Shown: in pieces, positions 22,301 to 35,400 of the stretch | How the letters are laid out: each line of letters opens with the position of its first letter | How positions within the stretch are numbered: the first letter of the stretch is position 1 | From: Amborella trichopoda | Taxonomy: Eukaryota; Streptophyta; Magnoliopsida; Amborellales; Amborellaceae | Direction of reading: 5' to 3' | Assembly: GCF_000471905.2 (NCBI RefSeq) | Contig: NW_006494931.1 | Location: forward strand, 4,606,891-4,670,890 | Length of the DNA stretch: 64,000 nucleotides | Notes under the pieces: generated by a model | What the model saw: the letters and a program-made list of their open reading frames with translations, nothing else | The model's database searches: none | What the model was told of the DNA's origin: nothing | Translations under genes and position numbers: made by a program

Positions 22301-25300
22301 AAGGAAGACCAAGGTGTCATCTGCGTACTGTAGGTGTGACACCGTGGGACCCTGATTACTAGTAGTGAAACCAGAGAGTAGACCAGACAGGTAAAGGCAG
22401 GAGAGAGATCTAAAGAAGACTTCTGCGACTATGGCAAAAAGGAAGGGGGAAAGGGGATCCCCTTGATGAAGCCCCTTGTGAGCTGGGAAGTAGCCTTTCG
22501 ATGACCCATTGATGAGGATGGATTGATGGGGGTTAGAGTAAGATCCCCTCATCCAACTTCTCCAACGTTCCCTGAAACCCATTCTCACCATGGTTTCTTC
22601 CAGGATGGACCAGTCGACATGGTCATAGGCTTTCTCCCAATCTATTTTAAAAATTAAACCTAGTTTCTTGGTTAAATGTCTCGAGTGGAGACACTCATGG
22701 GCTACTAGGATCCCATCAAGAATCTGTCTATCTTGAATGAAAGCCGACTGGGAAGGAGAGATCACTGTAGGGAGGACTTGTTGGAGTCTAGAGGCAAGGA
22801 CCTTAGCCAGAATTTTGTAGGTCGAGTTCAGGAGGGTAATTGGTCGAAGTCCTTGATTTCCTCAGCCCCTTCGATTTTAGGGGCAAGGGCAGGCATTAAT
22901 GGCTTTATGGATGATTCCCCTTTGGAAGAATTCCTGGAAGAAATTGAGGAGTCATAACGAAAAGTAACCTAGAAGGTTTTGAAAGGTGCAATCGGGAAAC
23001 CATCTGGGCCTGGGGCTTTATCAATGGCAAGGGCATTTAAAGCTTGTAGGACCTCATCCTCAGAGAAAGGTTGCTCCATTGAAGCTGCTAGGTCCTCAGT
23101 TAAAGGCAGGAAATCAAGATCAGTCATTCTAGGCCTCGGGCCAATGGGGGTAGAATAGAGAGTTTGAAAGAACTCTACGATGGCGTGCTCAATTTGTGTT
23201 GGTTGGGTCAAATAGTTGTTGTTAACTTTGAGCACCGAGATGGTGTTGTCCCTTCGACGACAATTAGCGATAGGATGGAAAAAAGCAGTGTTATGGTCTC
23301 CCACTTTTAACCACTTTATCCTAGATCTCTGGAACTAGTAGATCTCTTCTTTTTTGAGGGTGGATAGGTAGTCGAGTTTGGTTTGGCCCCTGAGGTTAAG
23401 TTCCAAGGTGTCAAGGGCTCTGGATTCTTCCAGTGGTCAAGACATTGGATAGTGTCCAAGAGGAGTGCTTTGGTTTGGGAGTAATTGCCAGGTAGGGATT
23501 TGTTTCAGTTTTGAGGGAAGCTTTTAGGAGCTAAATTTTAGTCTGAAGTCTGTATCCTGCTCTACCCCTTACCTGAGGTGAGAAAAAGTCCCACCAGATA
23601 GGTATCAGAGTAAAGAGGAAAGCCTCTTCTAGCCAAGCTAGTTCAAACCTGAAGGGTTTTGGCCCTCTTTGTACAACATTGGTATCCAAAAGAATGGGAC
23701 AGGGGTCTATAGTAGGTTTGGGTAAGGCCAAAGCAAGGGATCCTGAGAAGAGTTCGTCCCAATTGGTAAAGAAGAGGAAGGAGTCAAGTTTAGAGAGGGA
23801 GGGATTAGGAGAATGGTTAGACCACGTGAATTGACTGTCTTGAAGAGGAATATCGATGAGTTCATTCTTGGTGATGAAATCAGCGAAATCCCTCATGTCC
23901 TGGGAGATGGAGGTCGAAGTATTTCGCTCGTGGGACCATCTCGTGACGTTGAAGTCTCCTCCCAAACACTAGGAAGGGTGTGGTAGAGCTGCAACGTGGA
24001 CAAGTTCAGACCAGAGTCTGTGTCTGAGCAAGGAGGAGTTAGGCCCATGGACGGCCGTAAATTTCCAAGGGGAGCCGTCAGGGATACTAGAGAGGAGAAT
24101 GGTGACCGAGTAGTCCCCTAAATGTGAGGAGATGAGGGTGTGTTCCAGCGGATTCCAAACCACCCAGATGCCTCCTGAAGCACCCTTCGCCGGTAGAGCC
24201 ACCCACTGGGTAGGTTTTTTACCCCAAATTTGGTGTATGAGCTGCAAAGTGGGCTTTGGTTGCTTGGTTTCAACAAGGGCCAGAACAAAGGGGGAATGTT
24301 TGAGAGAGATGCCTTTGACAGCGTTCTTCTTGGACTGCTGTCCCAATCCCCTAATATTCCATGTAAAAATCTTCATGGAATAGAAGAGGAAGGGGGGGAT
24401 GAGGCCAACCTGGAAGACCTCTTGGGGCAAGAAATAGAGGGGATAACAAGGGAGACTTGGGTAGGCTTGTCCTGGAAGGAGGGGGAAGAGAATAGGCTGA
24501 GTAATTCTCTCTGGCCTTTGGGTCTTACCTTGAACCTGCTTTGCGCGTCTGCGGTGAGGAATTTGTGAGCCGGTCCTTCTGGTCTATCATAGTGGAAACC
24601 CATGATTATATACATTTCCTTCATGTTGTCGTCAATGATTAAGTTCCTATCACCAGCTGCCTCCTCCTCCCCAAGACAGAGGGGGGGTGGAGGGTGGGGG
24701 TTAGGCTGACTTGGGCCTTCAGAAGGATCTTCAACTGGGAGCAGCTGCATATCAGGGCTGATAGGGGGTAGAGATCCAAGGGTAAGGGAGGGAGGGGTTC
24801 AGGAGGTGACCCAAGTGCAAAGATAGGGGGGAGCATAGAGACAGGCTCGGTCACTAGAGATGGGGTGGGGGAAAGAAACCCCTAAGGTGAGGGTGGGGAA
24901 GTGGCTGGGCAACTGAAGACTGGTCTAAAAGAAGGTGGGCTCCTGGTAGGGTCAGAGGGGTAAACAAGCGAACTAAAAGCTTGTTGGATCCCAAGGAGCT
25001 GAGACAAAAGGGGGGACGAAAGGGAAGAGGGGAGATAGGCAAGGTAATGGAAAGTCTGAACAGAGGAAAGGATAGCAAGAAGGGTAGAGTGGGAAGAGGG
25101 CCAAGTGAAGTGAAGAGAGTTGACCCTGGTAAAGCTAACAAGGTCAGGGGTGTAGGAAAGATAGGGAGCCAACATGGAGGATAAGGAGTCAGTATCCAGG
25201 GGGGAGAGGTCCCAGGTTTGGGTGGTCACGATGCCTTGGGGGAGGAGGTTTCTGTCCATGGAAAAGAGGTGAGGAAGGTCAGAAGACTCCAAAGGGTTAA

Positions 25301-28300
25301 GATGGGGCGAAAGGATATCAGAGAGGCAAAGAGCGTGGTAGGTAATGGTAAGCAGAGGGAAGGAGGGGGGCAGGGCCAGAGAGGAAGGAGAAAGGGAGAG
25401 CAAAGTGGAGCGTTGAGGCGACGAAGGAACCTTCTCTGCTAACTCAAGCCGGGGAACAGAAAGGCAGGGGTCAACTGGATCGGAGCAAGAGATACCGGGA
25501 AGCAGGGAGGGGGTCGGCAGGAGAGCAAGATGAGAGAGGGGGGCAGGCAAGGTCATTTCGTCGGAGGGGGGAGAGATCGGGGTCGGCTCTGGTGACTGAT
25601 GGGCAGAGGGGGTGCTCGAGGAAGACAAGTAGCAGGGGGCTACGACCGAGGAGGGAAGGTCGGCGAAGAGTGCGCGGGAGGTGATCGCGGAGGGAGGGAA
25701 AAAGGTGTGGGGGATAGGTGGGTGGTGTCAGTCGGCGCCGAACAGGTACCTTGAAGTGATGTTGGTGGGCGGGTTGAAAGTGACGCGTGTATTGGGGAGA
25801 GAGAGGGAGCCACGTGGGCCAGGGTAGGTGAGAGAGAGGACAGGCATATAGGGGGCATCTGTGTCGGATAGGGGGGGAGAACTTTCGAGAAGGACAAGCC
25901 CGGGTCAAACGGGATGCCTGAAGAGAGGGAGAGAGGCAGCAAATCGAAAATGGGCGAGTCAAGGGGGGTTGCTCTCGGGGGAGCGAGTCAGGGATGACCT
26001 GCTTATCGCAAGGCGGGGTAGGAGGAGGCGGCTGAGCCGACGACTGGATCGGCAGATGGGGATGGAAAACGCGGTGGCAACCATTAGCATCAGACTGATC
26101 TGGAGGCCGTCGACGCCTGCTTCTCAGTGGAGCTTCTTGGAGACCAGGGTCCAAGAAGCAGACCCGCCGTCCTTTGATTTGGCAGGGGTGGCTTGGTGGA
26201 GGAAAAAGGGAGAAGGAGGAGAGGCCAAAGTCCAAAAAGTCGAGATTGGAAAGTAGAGGTCGTCTACTTCGATCCACAAAGTTCTGGGAATAAGACTGGG
26301 ATCCAAAACTTCCACCAAGACTCGTATTGTACCCAGGGGAAGGGTTTCAATCGAAATCCAATGTATTGATATGAGGGATCCACAAGCAGCCGCAAGGCAC
26401 CGGAAAGTTTCAGGTGTCCATGCTAGGAGAGGGATATGGTTGAAAGTTAACCACACCCTTTGTTTCCTAAACGACCCCTTAGACGACAACCATGGCCGAA
26501 GGAGGCAAGAGGCTCCATGGAAGGAGAAGGTATTGGAATCCTGAAGAGCGAGTTGGGCGCAACTCGAAGAGGGAAAGGAGAAAGGGATTTCGCCATTTGC
26601 AAGGTGGCTGCAGGTGATGTTGGGTTTCCTCCAGTATTTTTGTGCGGTCCTTTCAATTCCTCTAATGTTATGGCGCCCAGGTTGGAAAAGACCAATTAAA
26701 GACGCAAGCAACTTGGGCTTCGATTTTTCAGTCTCTTCTGGATTAATGGAGATACAAAAAAGGAGGAAAGGGGACCTTTCAGAAGTAGGTTTCCTTTGCT
26801 CTTGCTGTAGCAGTGGGGAGTTGCGGGAGGGGGGGCAGTAATCGGCTTAGAGGAGGCTACTACCTGAGAGAAAGAGGCCTTAAGTAGGGGACGAGAGGAG
26901 AGAAGGGCAGTGGTGAGCAAAGACCTTAGGGGAGGAGGGAGAGATGGAGAGGACGGTAGGGTTCTAGGGTAGAGATTGTAGATGTCGTTCCAGCATTTTG
27001 AAAGGTGAGAGGGAAGATAACGGGAGCTAGACGGCATTGTTTATAACTTGACACATCATGTTGTGGCACCTTTCCACCCTGACCACCTAAGCCTATACCC
27101 CATTCTTGAGAAAGCAATGCATATCAATATCAAATCTGTATAATACACTTATTAAACATCATATTACTGATAAGGATACTCTCCTAGGCTAATTCCTAAT
27201 AAGGTTAACCTAGATTCTCATGTCACAGATTGAAAACATTTTTGAACATTTCACGCACTTATAAAGGGGAACAAAGATTCAAAATTCGATTCCTCATGCA
27301 ATCATCATGTCATTCTTTATGGCCAAAGACGACAGAGTGAACAATAATAAGTCCGCAACACTTTTCCTCAAAAATAAAAAGCCCTTAACACTAGAAGCCC
27401 TTGTGCTTCAATGCAATTTCAAAGACTTTGAAATGAACTCTGAAGCCTGACCTATTAAACAAAAGGAAAGCTTATTGCAGCCTAAGCTATGCAATTTCAC
27501 CGAAGCCGTCATCAATGGATGAGGCAATTTCAACACTCCCAATGGTTATCAATATGATATGCCATAAGTAGAAGAGCGAAAAAAGGAACAACACCATCAA
27601 AGACACATTATGCTAATGTGAAACTCAATGAGAAAATCAATGACATCTTTAGAGCTTCTTATACGTAATACAACGGCAAGAAAGCAAAGCTGCACTCTTT
27701 TGAGTAGGCAGTACCTAGGAAGCACTCGAGATGTGTTGACCACTCAAAGCTTAGACAACAACTGATGACACTTTACCCTGTGTCCATGGATCGCTAACTT
27801 GGGCACACAAGTCACATTGAAGCCACCTTTTTTGTCTTTTACCTAGTATAGAATTTCTTTAGTGAGACTTGTTAATGGTTTGTCACCTCCTATTGCAATT
27901 AGCAAATCAGTTATTTGGGGGATTACTCTCTCCTACATTCAAACTTTGTTTGCATTTGGTCACTTTGATGGAGCTGGTAATCATAGCTTTAGTAGCAAAA
28001 GATACTAGTTCTACCGATTGTTGGGGTTTTGTGGCCTTTAAATGCATAGAGAGCATGTAAATAAAGAATTATGGTAGATTGGGCACTTCAGTGGGAATGC
28101 GTGCATTGGTTGGCTGGCAGTCAATGGCCCTAGCCATGTCCAAAACCCTTATCTATAGATATGTAGCACTATTCTTGATGGTTTCTAAATGGTCATCCCT
28201 TGTTGAGGTCAGAAAGATGCCCAATGATGGTTTGTAAGCGAGGAAAGCTTCACGGTCTCTTGTGTACAGATGTAGGCCTATGAGATTGAGGGTTAAATCC

Positions 28301-29379
28301 TCAACAAACTTCCACATGGCATGTATAAAAAAAATGTGTCGTGGGAATTAACCCTGAAAAGGGATACGTGTATATGTGCATAGAGAGAGTTCCTTTTGCA
28401 CCATAGTGATATATACATGTCTTGCTCATACAAGGGGAAAATGTGATTTACATCTAGTATTGTGGTTCCACTATTTATTTGCCAGCTTTGATGAGCCAAT
28501 CATGAACTCTGCATAAAATTGTGAGTCATGGGTCTCGTTGGGATGGTTTGAGAAGATATTCCAGGATCACGGTTATTAGGTCAGGTGGAGTGCCCTAATA
28601 GTCGCTTTTCTTAACCCATCGGTACCAGCCCACTTGTTGGTATCTTGTTTTCCGTGCAATAAATGTTTCTACAAATTTTAGAACATTTCTAAGATTTTTC
28701 TTTAAAAATTTTCAGTAGTAAAAGCCCTTGAAGCGTATTTTGAAAATTATAGGGATTGTGTAGGATGAGGAGGAACATATGGAGGCTTTTTGGATCCAAT
28801 CGACACATACCCCACTCTCACATGTGTGGGGCATGGAGCCCATGGGGCTCACACCTCACACCCATGACGTGGCATGCCCCCTCTCTTATTCTTTTGTTTT
28901 TTCTTAAAACGTGTTTTATTTAGTAAGGAAATCTTTGAAAAAGATATTACAGCCTTATTTTGTGGGAGTTAAGAATATTTTATTTTTTAAAAATATTCGT
29001 CATATCTTTGACCATATCTTTTATCTTTTTGACTTCCTAGAATATTGTGAGAAATAAGGGAAGTTCTTGAAGATTTTGTTTTTTTATTAATCTTTTATTA
29101 GATTGACTAGAAGTGGATATGGGTCAAAACTCCAGGGGATAATGTTCTTAGATTCCTCCCTAAATCATGATGGTTGATTTATGACATGGATGGCTCAGAT
29201 TTTTATTCCTCTCTCACCTCATAGATTACCTAAAATCCTATTGGTCATGATGACTCATAAATTGGATAGACATACCTAGGTCCCTTAAGGCCTATATAAG
29301 GAGAGGACCCCCCTCATTCTCCTAGCCTCTCTCTTTCTCTCTCTCCCCCCCTCAAGCCATCCATTCTCTCTCGTCCAAG

Positions 29380-29410
<31 letters not shown>

Positions 29411-32400
29411 AAATCGTAGAGGGTGGAATGCACCACCCTAGCACACCATCCAATGGCTAGTAAGAGAGGGCACACCCAGCCTAATTTTAGCCAAGGGATG
29501 TGCCACTTGTGCATGCCCTAAAAGGTCATGTTAGAGAATATAGAGAGAAGAGGAAAAGAAAGAAAAGAGAGAAGAGAGAAATATGAGAAACATGAGAGGA
29601 AAGAGAGAGACGTGAGGTTCCACCCACCCTCACGAACCTCTCAGCCTTATATTCTATTAAAATTTATGATATGGACAAAACTACTCATACAAATATAATT
29701 AGGACACTCAGGTCCAACACTTAGATAACAAAGGATTTTAACACTCCCCTTCAAGCTGGACCATATATGTCGCCCATGCCTAGCTTGGAAAAAATTGTTT
29801 GAGGCATATTCCGACCAAGGCCTCTTGTGAAATGTCTGCCAGCTGATCCCTAGATTTCACATATGGAGTACACACCAGCTTATTAGTAACTTTCTCTCAG
29901 ATAAAATGACAATCTACTTTAATATGCCTGGTCCTTCATGAAACACTAGATTACTGGCCATACAGGTGGCAGCTTTGTTATCGCAATACATCTTCATAGG
30001 TTCAGCTCAGTCTTTTTAGCCACATCAATTCACATGTAGCATGCACCATTGCTCTATATTCAACCTCAACACTAGATCTAGCCACAACATTTTGTTTCTT
30101 ACTTCTCCATGTTACCAAGTTTCCACTAATGAATGTACAATAACCTGTGGTAAACTGCCTGTCAAATGGTGATCCTGCCCAATCAGGACCTGAGTAACCT
30201 TCAATGGCTAAATGATTATTTGGCTTGTAAATCAGACCTCGTGTTGCGGTTCCCTTCAGAAACCTTAAAATTCTACGAACAGCATCCTAGTGAGTAATCA
30301 TTGGGGCATGCATAACTTGACTCACAACACTTGCTGCAAAAGTAATATCAGGTATGGTGATGGTAAGATAATCAACCTGCCAACCAATCTTCTGTACGTT
30401 CCTGGATCCTCAAACAACTCCCCCTGTTCAGCCACTAATTTCATATTTGAATCCATAGGAGTATCCACTGGTCTAGCACCCAACATTTCAATTTCTTTCA
30501 ACAAATTAGTCACATAATTTCTTCAAGACAAACTAATGCCATACTTTGATCTGGCTACTTCAATTCCTAGAAATACCTTAGCTAGCCCAAAGTCTTTAGT
30601 ATGAACATATGTTTTAGATGTCTCTTCAAATGATTGATCCCTTCTTGATCAATGCTAGTAACAACAATATCATCAACATAGACAACAAAAACAATTATTC
30701 TAGAGTCTTGTTTCCAAATAAACATTGAATGATCTGCATGACTACACCGAAATCCATATGCTATAACAATTTCATTGAACTTTCCAAACCATGCCTGTGA
30801 AAACTGCTTTAGGCCATCAATGGCTTTCTTCAACTTACACACTTTATCTGACTGCCCTTTGAGCAATAAACCAAGTGGTTGCTCCATGCACGCCTCGTCT
30901 TGTAAATCACCATGGAGGAAAGAATTTTTGACATCAAGTTGCCACAACGGCCATCCCTTGTTGGTGGCCACTGATATGACAATCGAACTAAATTAAGTTG
31001 AGCAATAGGAGCAACTATTTTAGAGTAGTCAATGTCAAATGTTTGCAAGTATCCCTTGGCTACCAATCTGGCCGTTAATCTTTCTATAATGCCATTCAGG
31101 TTGATATTTTACTGCATAAACCTATCGACACTTAACATAACAATCCTTTTCTAGCTGGTAACTTGGTGAGTTCCCATGTATCATTTGAATTAAGTGTATC
31201 CATCCCCTCTTTTATTTCTATCTTCTATCCACTATGAAAAAGTGCTTCCTTATACACCTTAGGATCAGAAATAGATGAAAGGGCTAAATCAAAATTTTGA
31301 TGTCATGAATACAAAAATATATGAAAGGGCTAAAGCAAAATTTTGATATGATGGAGACTAATATGTAAAGGTAACAAAATGTGCAATTGGATGTTGAGTA
31401 CAAGACCTGATACCTTTATGGATAGTAATAGGTACATCATCATCACAAAAAGGAAGTGGATCAGCAAACGAAGATGATGATTGACAGGCCAGCCAAGTTG
31501 GTAAGGGACATCCAGCCTGCATTTTTCTTCCGGTGTAAACCTTTATTGGCTGCTTTTGAGAAGCATCATCATGTATAGGTGCAGTAGATTTAGTGAAGTT
31601 GGGCAACTAGAGTGAAGAAGAAGTATGAACAGGAATAGGAGGAGGAATCATAAAGAAGGTAAGGACTTTGAGGCTTCTTTAGATGTAGGATAAAAATTAT
31701 TTGTTTCAATCACATGGCTCCTTTCGAAAAGTATAGAGTATTTCGGAAAAGGGTAACATCAGCGCAATTTTGTAAACCAGGATCATGACAACGATAACCT
31801 TTTTAGAAGCTTGAATACCTAAGAAAGATACACTTGACAGCTCGGGGATCTAGCTTATCACTACGAACACCTTACATATGAACAAAGCAAACACACCTAA
31901 AAACTCGAGGAACAACAATGAATAGTAGAGCATTAGGAAAGAGGACCGAGTGATGTGTTTTTCCATTTTAAGACTGAAGAAGGCATACAGTTAGCAAGTC
32001 ATATCCCAATTAATAAGCAGAGAACGGGCTACTTCAAGTAAGTGTTGACTTTTTCTTTCAGCAACCCCATTCTGCTAAGGAGTGTGCGCACAAGAAGTTT
32101 GGTGCAAAATTCCATGTTCAACAAAATAATTCTGAAATTCTTTAGAAAGATACTCTTTAGCATTATCAGACTGAAAAATACACACATTCTTATTGAATTG
32201 AGTATGAATCTCCTTGTGGAACAATTTAAAAATGGAGAAAGATGATTTATAAATGTAATCATGTCATTCTTGAGAGAAGAATGGCCCAGCCGACAATGCC
32301 CTATATAAGGAGAATCAATAGAGTGAGGAGCAACACCAATGAGGTTATTATCCAAGTAATACAAGCTGCCTGACTCATACCCGCCACTCACCACAAATTG

Positions 32401-35400
32401 TCCTCTTCATCTTTAGATCATAAAAGACACAAGAAGAAGGATAAAGTTAAAGAGCAATGAAGAGATTTGGTTAATTTGCTCACAGACAATAAACTACAGG
32501 AAAACTTTGGGATGTATAGTACAGATGACAAAGAAAGGGAAGTATGTACGCATAACTGTACCCTATCCTGAAACACTAGACAATGATCCATCAGCCAGGT
32601 TCACAAAAGAATTAGGAATGCACTTATTAGAGATACAAAAACAGAGGATTCACCAGTCATGTGATCAGATGCTTCAGAGTCAATAACCCAGAGAGAAGGT
32701 TTACGAGAGGCAAGAAGCACAAAAGCACCTAAATATGTGATGTAGGAGAACTTGAAGAAACAAAAAAAAATCAGCAAGAAACACACAATTTTGGAGAAAC
32801 CCTAGTGTTTACTCGCCACCTATGGTTCAATCCTTAGGCTTCTTTTACAAGACAAAGTCTTTCATTTCTTAAAGACGAATACATGAATGACTCTCCAGCC
32901 CATCCATGCCCTTCTTTATATATTCAAGAAACCAAGAAAAATCAGCAAGAAGCACACAATTTTGGAGAAACCTTAGGGTTTACTCCAACCTAGGGCTCAA
33001 TCCTTAGGCTTCTTTTACAAGACAAAGTCTTTCTTTTCTTAACGATGAATACATGAATGATTCTCTAGCCCATCCATGCCCGTAATTATATAGAAAAATT
33101 ATTGTTTTGGACAATATTTGTCTATACAATTTAACTTTTGATCAAAAAGTACTAACTTAAATATAACTTGAAATTAAACTCCCTAATTTTAATTAAAATA
33201 TCTAAAAAATCCCTAACTGGTCCAACAATGAAATAAATAAATAAATAACATCTAAAATAGCCTAAAAAACAAAAAAACACAAAAATTATTTCTTGTTCTT
33301 CTTGAAAGCCCTCCTAGGGTTTTCATCCTCCAAATATGAGTGAAAATTACGAGGAATCTGTCGCTCCCATAGAAGATACTCATGGCTACTTGTGCTCTGA
33401 CCTCCATAAATATGTAAGGGTGGCAGTAGAAGAGGCAAAGAGAACCATAGATTGTTGTACTTGTTTAGCAAGTTTATTATATTCTTCTTTGGAAATCACA
33501 ATAGAGTCATCAGCAGAATCTAACTGTTGTTGGTGATCACTAAGTCTACTCAGATAAGGCCCATTACTCTCAAATGTGTAAGTAACCTTGTTTGCCCAAG
33601 CAAGCATACCAACCTTGTCCCAACACTTATCAGCAGTATGATTTGTACACCTAGAAGGCGTACACTTGCGAGTTCCTGCCACCATCACCTCTACCTGAGC
33701 TTCTTCCTTAGTCATGACCACATCCCAACCTCAGCCTCCATCACCTCTCCCTGCAACTGTATTCAATGTCGATCCATCACTAGTACTTGAGTTAGAAGGG
33801 AGAGGGAGAAGCAGATATATTGACTTGTTGAATGAGCGAGTAAACATTAGCGAGAGATGGGAATTAATTGCTTGCCAAGATCTCTCCAGATATAGAATAG
33901 TATTCAAAATTGAGGCCAAATACAAACAACCCTAAGTTAGTCAAACTGCCTCTTTTGTAATTCCACATCACCAGCTATAGGGTGATATAGATTCAGCTCT
34001 TCCCACATACCCTTGAGGTTGTTATAATATTCACTCACATTGTCATTACCTTGTTGCAATTGAAACATTTTCTCAAACAACTCATGTAGGAGATATTTTT
34101 ATGTGATGAATACGTTTCTTTCAAAGTGTCCCAAATTTCCTTAGTCATATTAAGAAACATCACGTTGGCACTTATTTGGAGTTTCATACTACACAACTAG
34201 GTCATGATTATGTAATTCTCTCTCATCCACTCTCCATATCTACTATTAGAATTATTAAGCTTGTCCTCAGTCAAACAGTCAGGCTCCCCCTTGTACCAAG
34301 GGATACCTTGATAGATTGAGCCCAGACAACATAATTGGACTTATTTAGTTTTACAAGGGTGATTTGTATTCCCACAGTTTCAAGAAAGGAATCCAGGTTT
34401 ACTTTCCATGAGCATAAAAGATAAAGGAGAAGGAGAATAACCCAGGTTGGCCAATTTTAGTCACTCACACAAGCCTAGAACAATGTAAAAACAACTTAAA
34501 AAGATCAGAGATACTTATCATTCAGATCTAGTCACATTCTCACACTTGAACACATTGAACACATCTGAGCATCACCACGTTGCCAACATTGAAACTAGGT
34601 CATGATCCCTCTATAGATCTTGATACGTACGAACGGTACTGTAGCATGGCACTGTATAATGTTACTGTAGCACAGTATTGTGGCATGTTACTGTAGTTTT
34701 ACGATTTAAAAAAAAGGAAGAAAAGGGAAGATCATGATTTCTCTCTCCATATTTTTTTTCTAAAGGAAAGGGCTAAAAAAAGAGAAGATGAAAAGAAAGG
34801 GGAAGATGAAAAGATAAAGAATACAAGAAAAAAAGGAATCAAGAAACATAAAGGATCAGCTCTGATACCATGTTAGAGAACATAGAAAGAAAAAAAATAA
34901 AGAGAATATGAGAGGAGAAAAGAGAGAAATATGAGAAACATGAGAGGAAAGAGAAAAACATGAGGTTCCACCCACCCCTCACCGACCTCTCAGCCTTATA
35001 TGTTATTAAAATTTATGATATGAACAAAACTGCCCATACAAATATAATTAGGACCCTACGGTCCAAAACTTTGATAACAAAGGATTTTAACAGGTCATTC
35101 TTTAATTTGGTCAGTGGTCTCTTCAGGAACTTTCTGTCTCCTCCTTTTACTCATCACTTCTCCCTAACCAGAACCTTAAGCCACTTCTCAATTTCTCTTG
35201 GGCTCTCCCTGTTCCCAACAAAGTCCAGTCCTTCATTTGGGTCCTTCAAGGATCGACTCTCACCCTAGATCAACTCCAGAGGAGAGGCTTCTCTCTCCCT
35301 AACCAGTGCATTATGTGTCTAGAGGAAGAAGAATCCATTCCACACTTCTTTATCCACTGAAAAGTCTCTGTCACCCTCTGGTCATCCCTCCTCCAACTGT

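Larger units (their letters stand above)
20071..27044 (-). mobile_element. LINE-1: full-length L1-type element (~6974 bp)
   Basis: On the minus strand the element runs from 27044 (5') to a poly(A) tail read as the T run at 20069-20081, bordered by an 18-bp target duplication. It has ORF1 beginning 7 bp inside the 5' end (MPSSSRYLPSHL at 27037) and ORF2 with endonuclease, reverse transcriptase and RNase H. The whole length from 5' end to tail is retained, but both ORFs contain frameshifts and stops. It lies in the sense orientation of the host intron. Confidence 0.95.
29529..35092 (-). mobile_element. complete Ty1/copia retrotransposon (5564 bp)
   Basis: Two short LTRs (29529-29743 and 34871-35092), each with TGTTA...TAACA ends, enclose gag-pol remnants in copia order on the minus strand. 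A 12-base primer-binding site abuts the 5' LTR and a polypurine tract abuts the 3' LTR. A perfect 5-bp duplication GGTCA flanks the element. The coding part is broken, the two LTRs differ visibly, and a ~0.5 kb foreign segment sits between gag and protease. The sense orientation matches the host gene. Confidence 0.95.

Noticed and set aside
20323-26841. Plus-strand open frames across the LINE-1 region
   Set aside because: Shadows of the minus-strand ORF1/ORF2; none has a conserved motif.
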